The notes under the pieces are model-generated. The model had not been told where the DNA came from. It made no database searches and worked only from the letters and a program-made list of their open reading frames with translations. From the NCBI RefSeq assembly GCF_026341775.1, contig NZ_JAPEOB010000001.1, positions 1,798,001-1,862,000 of the forward strand: a DNA stretch of 64,000 nucleotides, given 5' to 3'. The translations under genes and the position numbers were made by a program. Shown here piece after piece: positions 8,191 through 17,232 of the stretch. Within the stretch, counting starts at the first letter, position 1. Every line of letters starts with the position of its first letter. This stretch comes from Streptomyces sp. NBC_00654. Its GTDB lineage: Bacteria > Actinomycetota > Actinomycetes > Streptomycetales > Streptomycetaceae.

Positions 8191-8948
8191 GGCGGACCTC
8201 TCGCTGGTTGTGGATTTCTGCCCATCGTGGGCGACGTGCGCTCGGCGCATCAACGGCGCGCGGGTGCGAGCTCCCGGATTGCACCCGCACAGGCGATGCT
8301 TGACGAGATGATTGAACGTCGAATCGCCGGGTCCTGTTTCCCCGGGATCGTGACCGTGCCCGATTTCCGGCGCCCCGGGCGCCGCTGGGAGGACGTCCTA
8401 TCACCGAGACATGCCGAAGGGTTGGTGGGAGACTGAGGAGGACCGATTCGGCCTCGGCCTTCAGGGGGTCCGGCACCACGCGGCGCGCGCTTCTCGACGG
8501 CGGCTTCCCTCCCGGGGAGGTGCGGAACTGCCTTCGGAGCCGTCGACGGGCGATCGCCTCCCCGGTCACGCCGGCCTCACAGACCGCCGCGTGGTCCGCG
8601 CCGAGCAGCGGCGTACTGGAGTCCTTGGCGCACCTGCACGGCAATCGGCTGCTCGGCACGCACCGCCCCTGGAACGGGTGGTGTACGGGCTCCTGGCGCG
8701 GACGGGACACGGCATCGCCCGGTGGCCGACGGCCTGATCCGCCGACGGACTGATCCGTCCGGGGGTGCGGCTCGCCGTACGCGGAGGGAGGGCGGAACTC
8801 CTGAGGCCGCGCGTCGTATCGACGAACTGCCACGACTGAACTGCCACGACCACCGAACTGCCCTGCCGAAGACCTGTCACGACCGACCGAACCGCCACGC
8901 CGAAGACCTGTCACGACTGAGCGAACTGCCCACGACCGGGAGGTCCCC
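8191..8948. other. 758-nt intergenic region upstream of the tyrosinase unit
   Basis: This divergent spacer separates the ferritin-like gene from the tyrosinase pair. Several frames stay open through it on both strands, but none has a convincing ribosome site, family motif or consistent codon pattern. It must hold two promoters. The last 125 nt are a repeat array, listed separately. Confidence 0.6.
8824..8937. repeat. Degenerate CCACGAC-type repeat array
   Basis: GAACTGCCACGAC occurs at 8824 and 8838. A 19-nt repeat GCCGAAGACCTGTCACGAC occurs at 8865 and 8899, offset by 34 nt. Further CACGAC-like cores lie near 8896 and 8931. The array ends only a few bases before the GGGAGG ribosome site of the tyrosinase cofactor gene. 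It could bind a regulator repeatedly or reflect slippage. Confidence 0.75.
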
Positions 8949-9326
8949 ATGGACCCGCTGGAACTGAACGCCGCCGCAACGCCGACGCAGCTCGGCGGCT
9001 ACCTGAGTGACCTGCCGCAGCCACCGACGGTCCACCACCACGGCCCCGCCAGGAACGTCCGTACGGACCTGTATCAGGGGCATCGGATCGTCGTCACCAC
9101 CACGTACGAGATCACCGTGGACGGGATGCCCGTCCCGGCGCATGTCGGTGTGGACAACAACGGCCGCGTGCACTGCCACGCGCTGCCGGCCTACCACTTC
9201 CTCTCCGCCGTCGACACGGTCCGGACCCTGATCGACAACTATCCCGACGAATACCCGGCACCGCCCGATTCCCCGGGGAATCGGCCACCCGCCGGCGACG
9301 GGGGGCACCACCACGGAGGCGGTTGA
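8949..9326 (+). CDS. Tyrosinase cofactor (MelC1/caddie-like) protein
   Basis: A 125-residue protein. Residues about 35-95 (NVRTDLYQGHRIVV, then a YEITVDG strand and a closing AVDTVRTLIDNYP helix) resemble the MelC1 caddie fold, which delivers copper to apotyrosinase. It has an HHHG patch near residue 29 and ends in HHHGGG, both plausible copper ligands. Unlike classical MelC1 it shows no export signal, so the pair may act inside the cell, as GriE/GriF-type o-aminophenol oxidase systems do. GGGAGG lies upstream of the ATG. The tyrosinase gene begins 1 nt after its stop. Confidence 0.75.
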   Translation: MDPLELNAAATPTQLGGYLSDLPQPPTVHHHGPARNVRTDLYQGHRIVVTTTYEITVDGMPVPAHVGVDNNGRVHCHALPAYHFLSAVDTVRTLIDNYPDEYPAPPDSPGNRPPAGDGGHHHGGG

Positions 9327-9327
9327 G

Positions 9328-10299
9328 ATGGCGGTCGTACGCAGGAACATCCTCACCGACACGGCCGTGCGGGACGCCTACCTCGACGGCGTCAACCTGC
9401 TCAAGCGTGAGCACTCCACATTCACCACCGCCGATCTCGGCATCGACGGCAACCCGGCCCCGGTACGCACCTACGACCTGTTCGTGATCTGGCACGTCCG
9501 GGCCATGCGCACGGCCGTCCCTCCGGCGGGCGACGCCAACGTACGCAACGCCGCGCACATGGGCCCGATCTTCCTCCCCTGGCACCGGGTGATGCTCGGG
9601 CTGCTGGAGGCCAACATCCAGCGGATCCTGGGCGATCCGAGCTTCGGACTGCCCTACTGGGACTGGTCGGCGGACGGCGCACTGGACCGGCCCGAGAACG
9701 CCGCGCTCTGGCAGCCCGACTGCCTGGGCGGAACCGGAATGCCGGTCACCGACGGTCCGTTCGCCTTCCGGCCGGCCGACCCGGACAGCTTCCGCGTCCG
9801 GATCGCCACCAGCCAGAACCTGGCACTCATCCAGACCGACCGGGGCCTGAGACGGGCGCTCGGCGACAGTACGGCTTCGCTGCCCACGGTCGACGACGTG
9901 GCGATGGCCTTCAACACGACGCCACCGGTGGGCGACCCGAATCTGGCCTCCTACGACTTCGACCCGTGGGATGCCACCTCGGTGGGCTTCCGCAACTGCC
10001 TGGAAGGATTCGAGCCCTACGGCCTGCACAACGAGGTGCACGTGTGGATCGGCCGGGACATGGGCCTCGCTTCCTCCCCCAATGACCCGGTGTTCTTCCT
10101 GCACCACTGCAACGTGGACAGGATCTGGGAGGGATGGATGGGCCGCAACGGGCGGAACTACCTGCCCGACATGTCCGCGCCGCCCACCCTGGAGGGTCAT
10201 CGCATCGACGATCCGATCATTTCCCCGCTCGGTGCGGGGGCGACCCCCAGGGCTGTCCTGGACCCGACGAGCATATACACGTACGACGTCGTGCCCTGA
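9328..10299 (+). CDS. Tyrosinase-family type 3 copper oxidase
   Basis: A 323-residue protein with both copper sites of tyrosinases. CuA is made by the His in FVIWHV, the His in NAAHMGP and the FLPWHR histidine. CuB is made by LHNEVHVWIG and DPVFFLHHCNVDRIWE. The family hydroxylates monophenols and/or oxidises o-diphenols or o-aminophenols. It is longer than melanin-forming MelC2 (about 270 residues), with inserts around residues 130-220, so a biosynthetic phenol oxidase like GriF/NspF is possible. There is no signal peptide. A GGAGG inside the end of the upstream caddie-like gene provides translational coupling. Confidence 0.93.
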   Translation: MAVVRRNILTDTAVRDAYLDGVNLLKREHSTFTTADLGIDGNPAPVRTYDLFVIWHVRAMRTAVPPAGDANVRNAAHMGPIFLPWHRVMLGLLEANIQRILGDPSFGLPYWDWSADGALDRPENAALWQPDCLGGTGMPVTDGPFAFRPADPDSFRVRIATSQNLALIQTDRGLRRALGDSTASLPTVDDVAMAFNTTPPVGDPNLASYDFDPWDATSVGFRNCLEGFEPYGLHNEVHVWIGRDMGLASSPNDPVFFLHHCNVDRIWEGWMGRNGRNYLPDMSAPPTLEGHRIDDPIISPLGAGATPRAVLDPTSIYTYDVVP

Positions 10300-10570
10300 G
10301 CGCGGATGATTCGGCACCCGGGGTCAGGATTCATGAGGCACGGCCTCCGTACTGCCTCCCGGTGCGAACCGGGAAAACGCTCCGCGTGCGCTGTTCGCAT
10401 GAAAAGAGGAAAGGGTTCGCACGTTCGGAGTCCGTATAGCTGTGCGGAATGGCGGGAGGCCGCACAGTGGGCAGGGCCGGAAGGAAACGGGACCCGGATT
10501 CACCGTGCGGGCCCGGGGCCGATACCGGTGACCCGGAGACAGGCGGTCAGCCGATTTTGGGGAGTGTGAC

Positions 10571-12010
10571 ATGGCTGCCCTTCAGCTGACGGTCGTGGTG
10601 CCCTGCTTCAACGAGGCCGAAGCGATCGAGACCTTTCACGCCGCGTTGCTCGCCGCGCTCGATCCCCTGGGCGGCAACCTGGAAATCTGCTATGTGGACG
10701 ACGGCAGTACCGACGGGACACGGCTGCTGCTGGGTGGCCTCGCGGCACTCGACACGCGTGTCCGGTACACCGCCTTCAGCCGGAATTTCGGCAAGGAGGC
10801 AGCCATGCTCGCCGGGCTCCGAATGTCCAGGGGCTCCGCGGTCGTCCTGATGGACGCCGACCTCCAGCATCCGCCCGAACTCATTCCCCGCATGCTGGAA
10901 CTGCACCGGCACGGCTACGACCAGGTGATTCCCCGGCGTGACCGGACCGGCGAGGGGGTGCTGCGCAACGCGCTCAGCCACACCTACTACGCGCTGGTCC
11001 GCCACTGCATGGACGTGGAGGTCATCGACGGCTCCGGAGACTTCCGACTGCTGTCACGACGGGCGGTGAACAGTGTGCTGTCGCTCCCGGAGAGCAATCG
11101 GTTCTCGAAGGGGATCTTCTCCTGGATCGGCTTCGAAACGGTCAGCTTCCGGTACCGGAACCGGGAGCGCGCGGCCGGGCAGTCGAAATGGGGAAGCAGA
11201 AGACTGCTGAACTACGGAATCGACGGACTGCTGTCCTTCAACAACCGTCCACTGCGCCTGGCCATCTACACCGGATTCTGGGTCTTCGTCTCGGCGCTCG
11301 TCTATGCCTTGTGGACCGTTGTGAATGTGCTGCTGAACGGCGCGGAGACCCCCGGTTACGCCACTCTCCTCACCGCGGTCGTGGCGCTCAGCGGAATTCA
11401 GCTGGTCACGCTCGGAGTCATCGGGGAATACGTCGGGCGCATCTACCACGAGGCGAAACACCGCCCGCCCTATGTCGTACGGGAGACCGACGAAACATGT
11501 CCTTCGCTGCCGGGAGAGCCAGAACCGGTCGCCACGGGCGAGCTGAGCGACATCGCGGCCGACCGGTCGCGCACGATACGGCAGTTCGCCTCCTTCGTAC
11601 TGATCGGCTGCGTGAACACGGCGGTGTATCTGGCCGTCTATTACGTGCTGAACCAATGGATGCCGTATCTGGCCGCCCATGCGGTGGGATTCACGGTCAG
11701 CTTCGTCGGCTCATTCCTGCTCAACTCCTACATCACGGTCGGGACGAAGCCCACCTGGCGGGGGTTCGTGCGGTATCCCCTGTCGAGCGTCATCAACCTC
11801 GTGGTGTCGGGCGCTCTGCTGCATCTGGCGGTCAGCGGTCTGGGCGTGGACAAGAACCTCGCCGCCCTGGCCGCCGGCGTACTCGTCACCCCGTTCTCCT
11901 TCCTGCTGGCCCGGTGGGCGATCACCTCGGGCCGGGGCGCTCCCGCACCGCCCGACCGGCCCGACGACAACCGGGCCGAGCCGTCGGTGATCAAGTCGGA
12001 CAGCCACTGA
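10571..12010 (+). CDS. Fused GtrB glycosyltransferase - GtrA membrane protein
   Basis: A 479-residue two-part protein. Residues about 1-315 are a family 2 glycosyltransferase of the GtrB/DPM1 type, with [20 protein letters not shown] and DADLQHPPE, followed by two membrane helices near 230-290. Residues about 330-455 form a four-helix GtrA domain ([16 protein letters not shown]). GtrB moves a sugar from NDP-sugar to polyprenyl phosphate, and GtrA is thought to help flip the lipid-linked sugar. Having both on one chain removes the need for separate genes. The polytopic gene 39 nt downstream may be the final transferase. The cell-surface substrate is unknown. Confidence 0.9.
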   Translation: MAALQLTVVVPCFNEAEAIETFHAALLAALDPLGGNLEICYVDDGSTDGTRLLLGGLAALDTRVRYTAFSRNFGKEAAMLAGLRMSRGSAVVLMDADLQHPPELIPRMLELHRHGYDQVIPRRDRTGEGVLRNALSHTYYALVRHCMDVEVIDGSGDFRLLSRRAVNSVLSLPESNRFSKGIFSWIGFETVSFRYRNRERAAGQSKWGSRRLLNYGIDGLLSFNNRPLRLAIYTGFWVFVSALVYALWTVVNVLLNGAETPGYATLLTAVVALSGIQLVTLGVIGEYVGRIYHEAKHRPPYVVRETDETCPSLPGEPEPVATGELSDIAADRSRTIRQFASFVLIGCVNTAVYLAVYYVLNQWMPYLAAHAVGFTVSFVGSFLLNSYITVGTKPTWRGFVRYPLSSVINLVVSGALLHLAVSGLGVDKNLAALAAGVLVTPFSFLLARWAITSGRGAPAPPDRPDDNRAEPSVIKSDSH

Positions 12011-12049
12011 CGGCACCCGGTCTTCTCCGGAGAGGAAAGGCACCCGCAC

Positions 12050-13627
12050 ATGGTTGGCAGCGTCCCGGGAACCGCCGTTCCGGAACAGCCGGACGAAAAG
12101 GGACGGTCCGACGGGAAGGGACCGCCCGGCGGGAAGAGACGGTCCGACAGGAGGACGCAGCAGGCCGGGAAGGGCGCGCCGTCGGACGAACGGGCCCGGC
12201 GATCGGGGACGCGGCCCCGGGCGGATCTCTGGGTACCGGCCCTCGCGCTCGTACCGCTCGGTCTGCTCGCCGCCGCATCCTGGTCCGGGCGCTGGGTCCG
12301 CCCCGGCGCCGACGACTGGTGCTTCCTGCCGGTCGTACGGGACGAGGGCGTCTCCGGCATCGTCGGCAAGTTCTACCTCGACGACAACGGACGGATCGCG
12401 AACGGGCTGCTGGTCGGCGCCTACGCGAAGTTCGGCGTCGCCGGGCACCAGTGGTACGCCCTGGCCGGCGGCGTACTGATGCTGGGCATTCTGTGGGCGG
12501 TGGCCGCCGCGGCGCTGCGCAGAGCGGGACTGACCGTGCCCCGCGGTACAGCGCTCCTGATCGCGTCCATGGTCACCGCGCTCTTCCTGTTCGTGACGAC
12601 CAACACCTACAAGACGTTCTACTGGCCCGCCGCCTCGGTGTCGCACACCCTGCCCCCCGTGCTCGCCTGCGCCGCGACGATTCCGCTCCTGCGGGCCCGC
12701 TCACGCACGGGCAGGACCATGGCCCTGGCCTGCGTCACGCTCATGGGCCTGGTCATCGGCACCCTGTCGGAGGAGACCACGGTCGTCGTCGCGGTCGTTC
12801 TGTTCGCCGGTCTGCTGATCGGCCACCGGATCCTCCCCGCACACGCCCGGACCTACGGGTGGGCGTGGTGCGCGGCGGGCATCGCGGGGACGGGCATCGG
12901 GGCCCTGATCCTGCTCACCTCACCGGGCTCCCGGGCCCGGCGCGAGCGGTACGGCGCGCAGAACGCGGACCTGCTCGCCCCCGAATCGCTCATCGCGTCG
13001 CTGCGCGGGTTCGGCGAGATCGTCGTCACGGTGGCCACGACGTGGCAGTACGTCGGGGCGGTCGCGGCGGGACTCCTGCTGGGCCTGGTCGCCCGGCGTG
13101 CGGACGGCGCCCCGCCCCGCCCGCCCGCGCACTGGCCCCTGCTCGCCGTCACCGGCACGCTCGCGCTGCTCGTGTCCGGATACCTCTGTACCGTCATCAC
13201 CTACCCGGCGTTCGGTGAGCGCGTCGCGACCGCCAATCGGCTCTGGAACGACTACCTGTTGCTGTACGTCGCGCTGCTCGTCGGCGCGGGCCTGCTCCTC
13301 GGGCAGGCCGCGCGGCGGCCCGTCCGGCACACGGGCCCGGCCAAGGCCGTCTGCGCCGTGCTCTGCGTCCTGGTGTGCGTCGGCCCGGCCGTCTCGCTCA
13401 TGCGCCTCGACACCCATATGCGGGCACGGGCCCAGCGGTGGGACCACCAGGACCGATGGCTGCGGGAACGGGCGGCGGCCGGCGCCGAGGTCCTCCCGTA
13501 CAAGGCGGTCACGGTCAGCGGGATGCTGGAGCCGTTCGGCCGGCAGGGACGTGACACCTGGCCGGCCGGTTGCGTGGCCGACTACTACCGCCTCGAACGC
13601 GTCACCTACTCGACCGAGCTTCCCTGA
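12050..13627 (+). CDS. Polytopic membrane protein, DUF6056/GtrC-like
   Basis: A 525-residue protein. Residues 1-58 are a charged, disordered Lys/Arg/Gly-rich segment, followed by about ten membrane helices. After the first helix, a periplasmic-type loop carries [15 protein letters not shown] and NGRIANGLL. The Asp pair after helix 1 is the usual catalytic position of GT-C-like transferases and DUF6056 proteins. With the GtrB-GtrA fusion directly upstream, the likely role is transfer of the polyprenyl-linked sugar to a surface polymer. This is inference from context, and I recognise no substrate-specific motif. Confidence 0.7.
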   Translation: MVGSVPGTAVPEQPDEKGRSDGKGPPGGKRRSDRRTQQAGKGAPSDERARRSGTRPRADLWVPALALVPLGLLAAASWSGRWVRPGADDWCFLPVVRDEGVSGIVGKFYLDDNGRIANGLLVGAYAKFGVAGHQWYALAGGVLMLGILWAVAAAALRRAGLTVPRGTALLIASMVTALFLFVTTNTYKTFYWPAASVSHTLPPVLACAATIPLLRARSRTGRTMALACVTLMGLVIGTLSEETTVVVAVVLFAGLLIGHRILPAHARTYGWAWCAAGIAGTGIGALILLTSPGSRARRERYGAQNADLLAPESLIASLRGFGEIVVTVATTWQYVGAVAAGLLLGLVARRADGAPPRPPAHWPLLAVTGTLALLVSGYLCTVITYPAFGERVATANRLWNDYLLLYVALLVGAGLLLGQAARRPVRHTGPAKAVCAVLCVLVCVGPAVSLMRLDTHMRARAQRWDHQDRWLRERAAAGAEVLPYKAVTVSGMLEPFGRQGRDTWPAGCVADYYRLERVTYSTELP

Positions 13628-13646
13628 TCCGTTCCGTAGGGCCACG

Positions 13647-13787
13647 ATGCCGATGCCACAGCAGCGCGGCGGTGAAGTGACCGTGCTGTACGGGCCCGGC
13701 GGATTCGAGCCGAACCAGCCGGGCGAGCGGCGACCCTACCCCTGGCACCTGGCCCTGGACGCGGTGACGACGGTCATCGGAGCCTGA
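13647..13787 (+). CDS. Possible short hypothetical ORF (46 residues)
   Basis: A short open frame starts 20 nt after the polytopic membrane gene (MPMPQQRGGEVTVLYGPGG...). Its codons look actinobacterial, and a weak TAGGG precedes the ATG. No family is recognised. It could equally be a remnant of a longer gene or chance. Confidence 0.25.
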   Translation: MPMPQQRGGEVTVLYGPGGFEPNQPGERRPYPWHLALDAVTTVIGA

Positions 13788-13876
13788 AGCCGCACCCTGC
13801 CCCTGCACCACGGCGGGGCGTTCGCCCCTTCCTGGACCGACCTCGTCGCGTACAGCACCGCGAAGAACAAACAAGA

Positions 13877-13931
13877 CCGCACCCGGACCGTCACGGGACG
13901 CCGTGCTCGGCGGCCTGCGGACCGGGTGCGG
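13877..13931. terminator. Long-loop inverted repeat downstream of sodN
   Basis: Exact 10-bp arms (CCGCACCCGG and CCGGGTGCGG) are separated by 35 nt that can pair internally. The element lies about 50 nt past the sodN stop, so it may terminate sodN transcription. This is a prediction from symmetry only. Confidence 0.4.
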
Positions 13932-13983
13932 CAGCTAGGCGATGCGACCCGCGAAAGCGCAGGTCAAAGGGCCCAGGCAAAGA

Positions 13984-14379
13984 TCAAGCCTGCTTGGTCT
14001 CCCAGAAGATCTTGTCGATCTGGGCGATCAGGTCCAGAGCCTTCTGGCCGGTCGCCGGGTCGTTCGAGCCCTTGGCCGCGGAGAGCGCCTTCAGGGTGTC
14101 GTTGACCAGCTGGTGCAGCTCCGGGTACTTCTCGAAGTGCGGGGGCTTGAAGTAGTCGCTCCAGAGCACCGAGACGTGGTGCTTCGCGAGCTCCGCGCGC
14201 TGTTCCTTGATCAGGACGGCGCGGGTGCGGAAGTCCGCGTCCTCGTTGGCCTGGTACTTCTCCTGAACGGCCTTGACAGACTCCGCCTCGATGCGGGCCT
14301 GGGCCGGGTCGTACACACCGCAGGGCAGGTCGCAGTGGGCGCTGACCTTCACCTTGGGGGCAAACAGGCGGGAAAGCAT
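13984..14379 (-). CDS. sodN: Nickel-containing superoxide dismutase
   Basis: A 131-residue NiSOD precursor. A 14-residue prosequence precedes the mature nickel hook HCDLPCGVY. After cleavage His1, Cys2 and Cys6 (H15, C16 and C20 here) bind nickel, which cycles between Ni(II) and Ni(III) to dismute superoxide. The remaining four-helix bundle (MKW-free version ending in IFWETK) matches Streptomyces SodN in length. A GAGGAGG ribosome site precedes the ATG. In Streptomyces nickel and Nur govern NiSOD versus FeSOD use, and an sRNA from sodF can pair near the sodN start; neither site was tested here. Its peptidase sodX is divergent. Confidence 0.98.
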   Translation of the reverse strand: MLSRLFAPKVKVSAHCDLPCGVYDPAQARIEAESVKAVQEKYQANEDADFRTRAVLIKEQRAELAKHHVSVLWSDYFKPPHFEKYPELHQLVNDTLKALSAAKGSNDPATGQKALDLIAQIDKIFWETKQA

Positions 14380-14558
14380 GGGGCTGTCCTCCTCGTGATC
14401 GTCTTCTCAGGTGGGACATTACTCCGTGAGCGACCGGATTCAGCGGCTGCCCCATGGGCTTAGGCCAAAAGTCCAGGGTGCGTATCAGACCGGTGGCCGA
14501 ATGTACGTAGCGGTACGCGGGAGGGTGTACTGGAGGACGGACCGGGGAGGTACCGGAG

Positions 14559-14996
14559 ATGCAGGAGCTGACAGAGGAGCCCTGGCGCGGGCGCGCCGCG
14601 CGGGTGCCGTTCCAGGTCGTGGAGGTGACGGGGCCGTCGATGGTGCCCACGCTCTACCACGGTGATCTGCTGCTCGTGAGGTACGGGGCGCCGGTGCGGC
14701 CGGGGGACGTGGTGATCCTGCGCCATCCGTTCCAGCAGGATCTGCTGGTGGTGAAGCGGGCCGTCGAGCGCCGGGCGGGCGGCTGGTGGGTGCGGGGCGA
14801 CAACACGTTCGCGGGCGGGGACAGCACGGACTACGGGACCGTGCCCGAGGAGCTCGTGCTGGCCCGGGTCCAGGTCCGCTACCGGCCGTTGAAGAAGGGT
14901 CAGCGGTCCGTGCTCGGCGTGCTCGGCTGGGCCTTCTCCGCGCTGCGGCCGGTCTCGGCGGCGCGCTCCGCCTCCAGGCGCTTGCGGGCCCGGTAG
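14559..14996 (+). CDS. sodX: Nickel-type superoxide dismutase maturation protease
   Basis: A 145-residue S26-family (signal peptidase I-like) protein next to sodN. The catalytic Ser27 lies in TGPSMVPTL and the general-base Lys66 in LVVKRA. The GDN motif (VRGDNTF) closes the fold. It cleaves the SodN prosequence to expose the nickel-binding N-terminal histidine. There is no membrane helix, as expected for a cytoplasmic maturase. A strong GGGGAGG lies upstream of the ATG. Its last 97 nt overlap the convergent CGNR gene, and the C-terminal 30 residues are Arg/Ala-rich. Confidence 0.95.
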   Translation: MQELTEEPWRGRAARVPFQVVEVTGPSMVPTLYHGDLLLVRYGAPVRPGDVVILRHPFQQDLLVVKRAVERRAGGWWVRGDNTFAGGDSTDYGTVPEELVLARVQVRYRPLKKGQRSVLGVLGWAFSALRPVSAARSASRRLRAR

Positions 14997-15529
14997 GCGG
15001 CGACGTTCGCCCGGGTCGCGCAGCGGTCCGAGCAGTAGCGCCGGGACCGGTTGGTCGAGGTGTCGAGGTACGCGTTGCGGCAGGGCGCGGCCTCGCACAG
15101 GCCGAGCCGGTCCACCCCGTGCGAGGTGAGGTGGAAGGCGAGGCCCATCGCCGCGATGGCGGCGTACCCGGCGGTCGCGTTCGAGGGGTGGTCGGCCAGA
15201 TGCATGTGCCAGTCCGGCTTGCCGTCCTCGTCCCGGGTGTCATGGCCGGAGATCTGCGGGCTCACGGGGAACTCCAGCAGCAGGGAGTTGAGCAGGTCGA
15301 CCGCGAGCGTCTCGTCGTCGAGGTCGGCCGCCTCGAAGACCGCACGCAGCCGTCCCCGTACGGACCGGAAGCGGGTCACATCCGCGTCGGTCGCACGGCG
15401 GGCCGCCTGGCCGTTGGCGCCGAACAGGTCCCGGACGGCTTCGACCGTGGTGAGGATGTCCTTGTTACGGGCCGGCTCCTCGGTGTTGACCAGGCGCACG
15501 GCATAGTCCGAGTAATAGGCCAGTTCCAC
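14900..15529 (-). CDS. CGNR zinc-finger regulator (ABATE domain)
   Basis: A 209-residue protein. The N-terminal ABATE-type region (residues about 1-130; AVRLVNTEEPARN, then VEAVRDLF) is followed by a zinc finger near 145-185. There C-x5-C and CSDRCATRANVAAYR supply the cysteines, and the eponymous CGNR motif reads CATR here. The family is thought to act as transcriptional regulators that bind a small ligand through ABATE. It is divergent from a methyltransferase gene, which it may control. The last 97 nt are antisense to the sodX 3' end, an unusually deep convergent overlap. Confidence 0.88.
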   Translation of the reverse strand: MELAYYSDYAVRLVNTEEPARNKDILTTVEAVRDLFGANGQAARRATDADVTRFRSVRGRLRAVFEAADLDDETLAVDLLNSLLLEFPVSPQISGHDTRDEDGKPDWHMHLADHPSNATAGYAAIAAMGLAFHLTSHGVDRLGLCEAAPCRNAYLDTSTNRSRRYCSDRCATRANVAAYRARKRLEAERAAETGRSAEKAQPSTPSTDR

Positions 15530-15617
15530 TTGTAGTCCTTACGGTGTCGGTCTAAAGTCGATGCGTCGACCAGTGTAATGGGCGTTATTGGCAATTGAGT
15601 ATTACGTGGAGGATGAC

Positions 15618-16379
15618 GTGACGGAGACGGCGGCGGGCAGCGACTGGCAGTCCTGGCAGGAGAGCTGGGACCGGCAGCAGGAGTGGTACATGCCGGACCG
15701 CGAGGAGCGGTTCCGGGTGATGCTGGACATGGTCGAGGCCGTGGTGGGGCCGGAGCCCACGGTGCTCGACCTCGCGTGCGGTACGGGAAGTATTACGGAC
15801 CGGCTCCTCCGCCGGTTCCCGAAGGCCACGAGCACGGGCGTCGACCTCGACCCCGCGCTGCTCGCCATCGCCCGCGGCACCTTCGACGGCGACGACCGGG
15901 TCACCTTCGTCACCGCCGATCTCAAGGACCCCGGCTGGACCGGGCTGCTGCCGCACGACTCCTACGATGCCGTGCTCACCGCCACCGCTCTGCACTGGCT
16001 GCACAGCGAGCCGCTCACCGCACTGTACGGGCAGATCGGCCAACTCGTGCGGGACGGCGGCGTGTTCATGAACGCCGACCACATGATCGACACCGACACC
16101 CCCCGTATCAACGCCGCCGAACGCGCCCACCGGCACGCCGCCATGGACCGCGCCAAGGCCGCGGGCGCCCTCGACTGGGCCGACTGGTGGGCCCTCGCCG
16201 CCAAGGACCCGGCCCTCGCCGCTCCCACCGCCGAGCGGTACAGGATCTACGGCGAGCACGCCGACGGCGACATGCCCTCCGCGCGGTGGCACACCCGTAC
16301 GCTGCGCGCGGCCGGGTTCGGCGAGGCGCGCCCCGTCTGGGCCTCGCCCTCGGACACCCTGGTGCTCGCGGTGAAGTGA
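15618..16379 (+). CDS. SAM-dependent class I methyltransferase
   Basis: A 253-residue Rossmann-fold methyltransferase. Motif I reads VLDLACGTGS, the acidic motif II is GVDLDPALLAIA, and the motif IV/post region is YDAVLTATALHWLH, as in small-molecule methyltransferases. The GTG at 15618 follows GGAGG by five bases. A TTG 30 nt earlier is in frame but lacks a ribosome site. The substrate is unknown. The gene is divergent from the CGNR regulator and converges on an amino-acid transporter across a long hairpin. Confidence 0.88.
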   Translation: MTETAAGSDWQSWQESWDRQQEWYMPDREERFRVMLDMVEAVVGPEPTVLDLACGTGSITDRLLRRFPKATSTGVDLDPALLAIARGTFDGDDRVTFVTADLKDPGWTGLLPHDSYDAVLTATALHWLHSEPLTALYGQIGQLVRDGGVFMNADHMIDTDTPRINAAERAHRHAAMDRAKAAGALDWADWWALAAKDPALAAPTAERYRIYGEHADGDMPSARWHTRTLRAAGFGEARPVWASPSDTLVLAVK

Positions 16380-16414
16380 CCCCGCGTCGGGCCGGAACGG
16401 GACAGGGGAAGGAA

Positions 16415-16460
16415 ACGGGGAAGGGCGGTACGGGCTGATGCCCGTACCGCCCTTCCCCGT
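16415..16460. terminator. Perfect 20-bp hairpin, bidirectional terminator
   Basis: Arms 16415-16434 and 16441-16460 are perfectly complementary around a 6-nt loop (CTGATG). The element sits between the convergent methyltransferase and ABC ATPase genes and lacks a T-run, typical of high-GC intrinsic-like terminators. Confidence 0.85.
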
Positions 16461-16470
16461 ACGCGTGCCC

Positions 16471-17232
16471 CTACAGCACCTTCGACAGGAACGACTTCGT
16501 CCGGTCGTGCTGAGGGTTCGTCAGTACGTCGCGCGGGTGACCCGCTTCGACCACCACGCCGTCGTCCATGAAGACCAGCGCGTCGCCCACCTCACGGGCG
16601 AAGCCCATCTCATGGGTGACGACGATCATCGTCATGCCGTCCTCGGCCAGCCCGCGCATGACGTCCAGGACGTCCCCGACCAGCTCCGGGTCGAGCGCGG
16701 AGGTCGGCTCGTCGAAGAGCATCAGCTTCGGCTCCATGGCCAGCGCACGGGCGATGGCCACCCGCTGCTGCTGACCGCCGGAGAGCTGTGACGGGTAGTT
16801 CTTCGCCTTGTCGGCGAGCCCGACCCGGTCCAGCAGCCGTTCGGCGCGCGCGTGCGCGACGGCCCGTGTCTCACCCTTGACCTGGACCGGGGCCTCCATG
16901 ACGTTCTCGATGGCCGTCATGTGCGGGAACAGGTTGAAGCGCTGGAAGACCATGCCGATGTCCCGGCGCTTGCGGGCGACCTCGCTGTCCTTGAGCTCGT
17001 AGAGCCTGTCGCCCTTCTGGCGGTAGCCGACCAGTTCGCCGTCGACCGAGAGCCGGCCCGCGCTGATCTTCTCCAGGTGGTTGATGCACCGCAGGAAGGT
17101 CGACTTGCCGGAACCGGACGGGCCGATCAGGCAGAAGACCTCACGCGGGGCGACCTCCAGGTCGATGCCCTTGAGGATGTGCGCGGAGCCGAAGGACTTG
17201 TGGACTCCCTCGGCCTTCACCATGGGGTTCAC
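16471..17232 (-). CDS. Polar amino-acid ABC transporter, ATP-binding protein
   Basis: A 253-residue ABC ATPase of the GlnQ/PAAT family. Walker A is GPSGSGKST, the signature is [16 protein letters not shown], Walker B is [14 protein letters not shown], and the H-loop lies in [10 protein letters not shown]. It powers import of a polar amino acid with the permease and binding protein just upstream. Its start overlaps the permease gene by 4 nt. The family includes glutamate, glutamine, arginine and cystine carriers, which sequence motifs alone do not separate. Confidence 0.95.
   Translation of the reverse strand: MNPMVKAEGVHKSFGSAHILKGIDLEVAPREVFCLIGPSGSGKSTFLRCINHLEKISAGRLSVDGELVGYRQKGDRLYELKDSEVARKRRDIGMVFQRFNLFPHMTAIENVMEAPVQVKGETRAVAHARAERLLDRVGLADKAKNYPSQLSGGQQQRVAIARALAMEPKLMLFDEPTSALDPELVGDVLDVMRGLAEDGMTMIVVTHEMGFAREVGDALVFMDDGVVVEAGHPRDVLTNPQHDRTKSFLSKVL

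Noticed and set aside
8411..8737. A 108-codon + strand ORF between the ferritin-like and tyrosinase genes.
   Set aside because: Basic, low-complexity product with no family. Frames on the other strand are equally open, so it is treated as intergenic.
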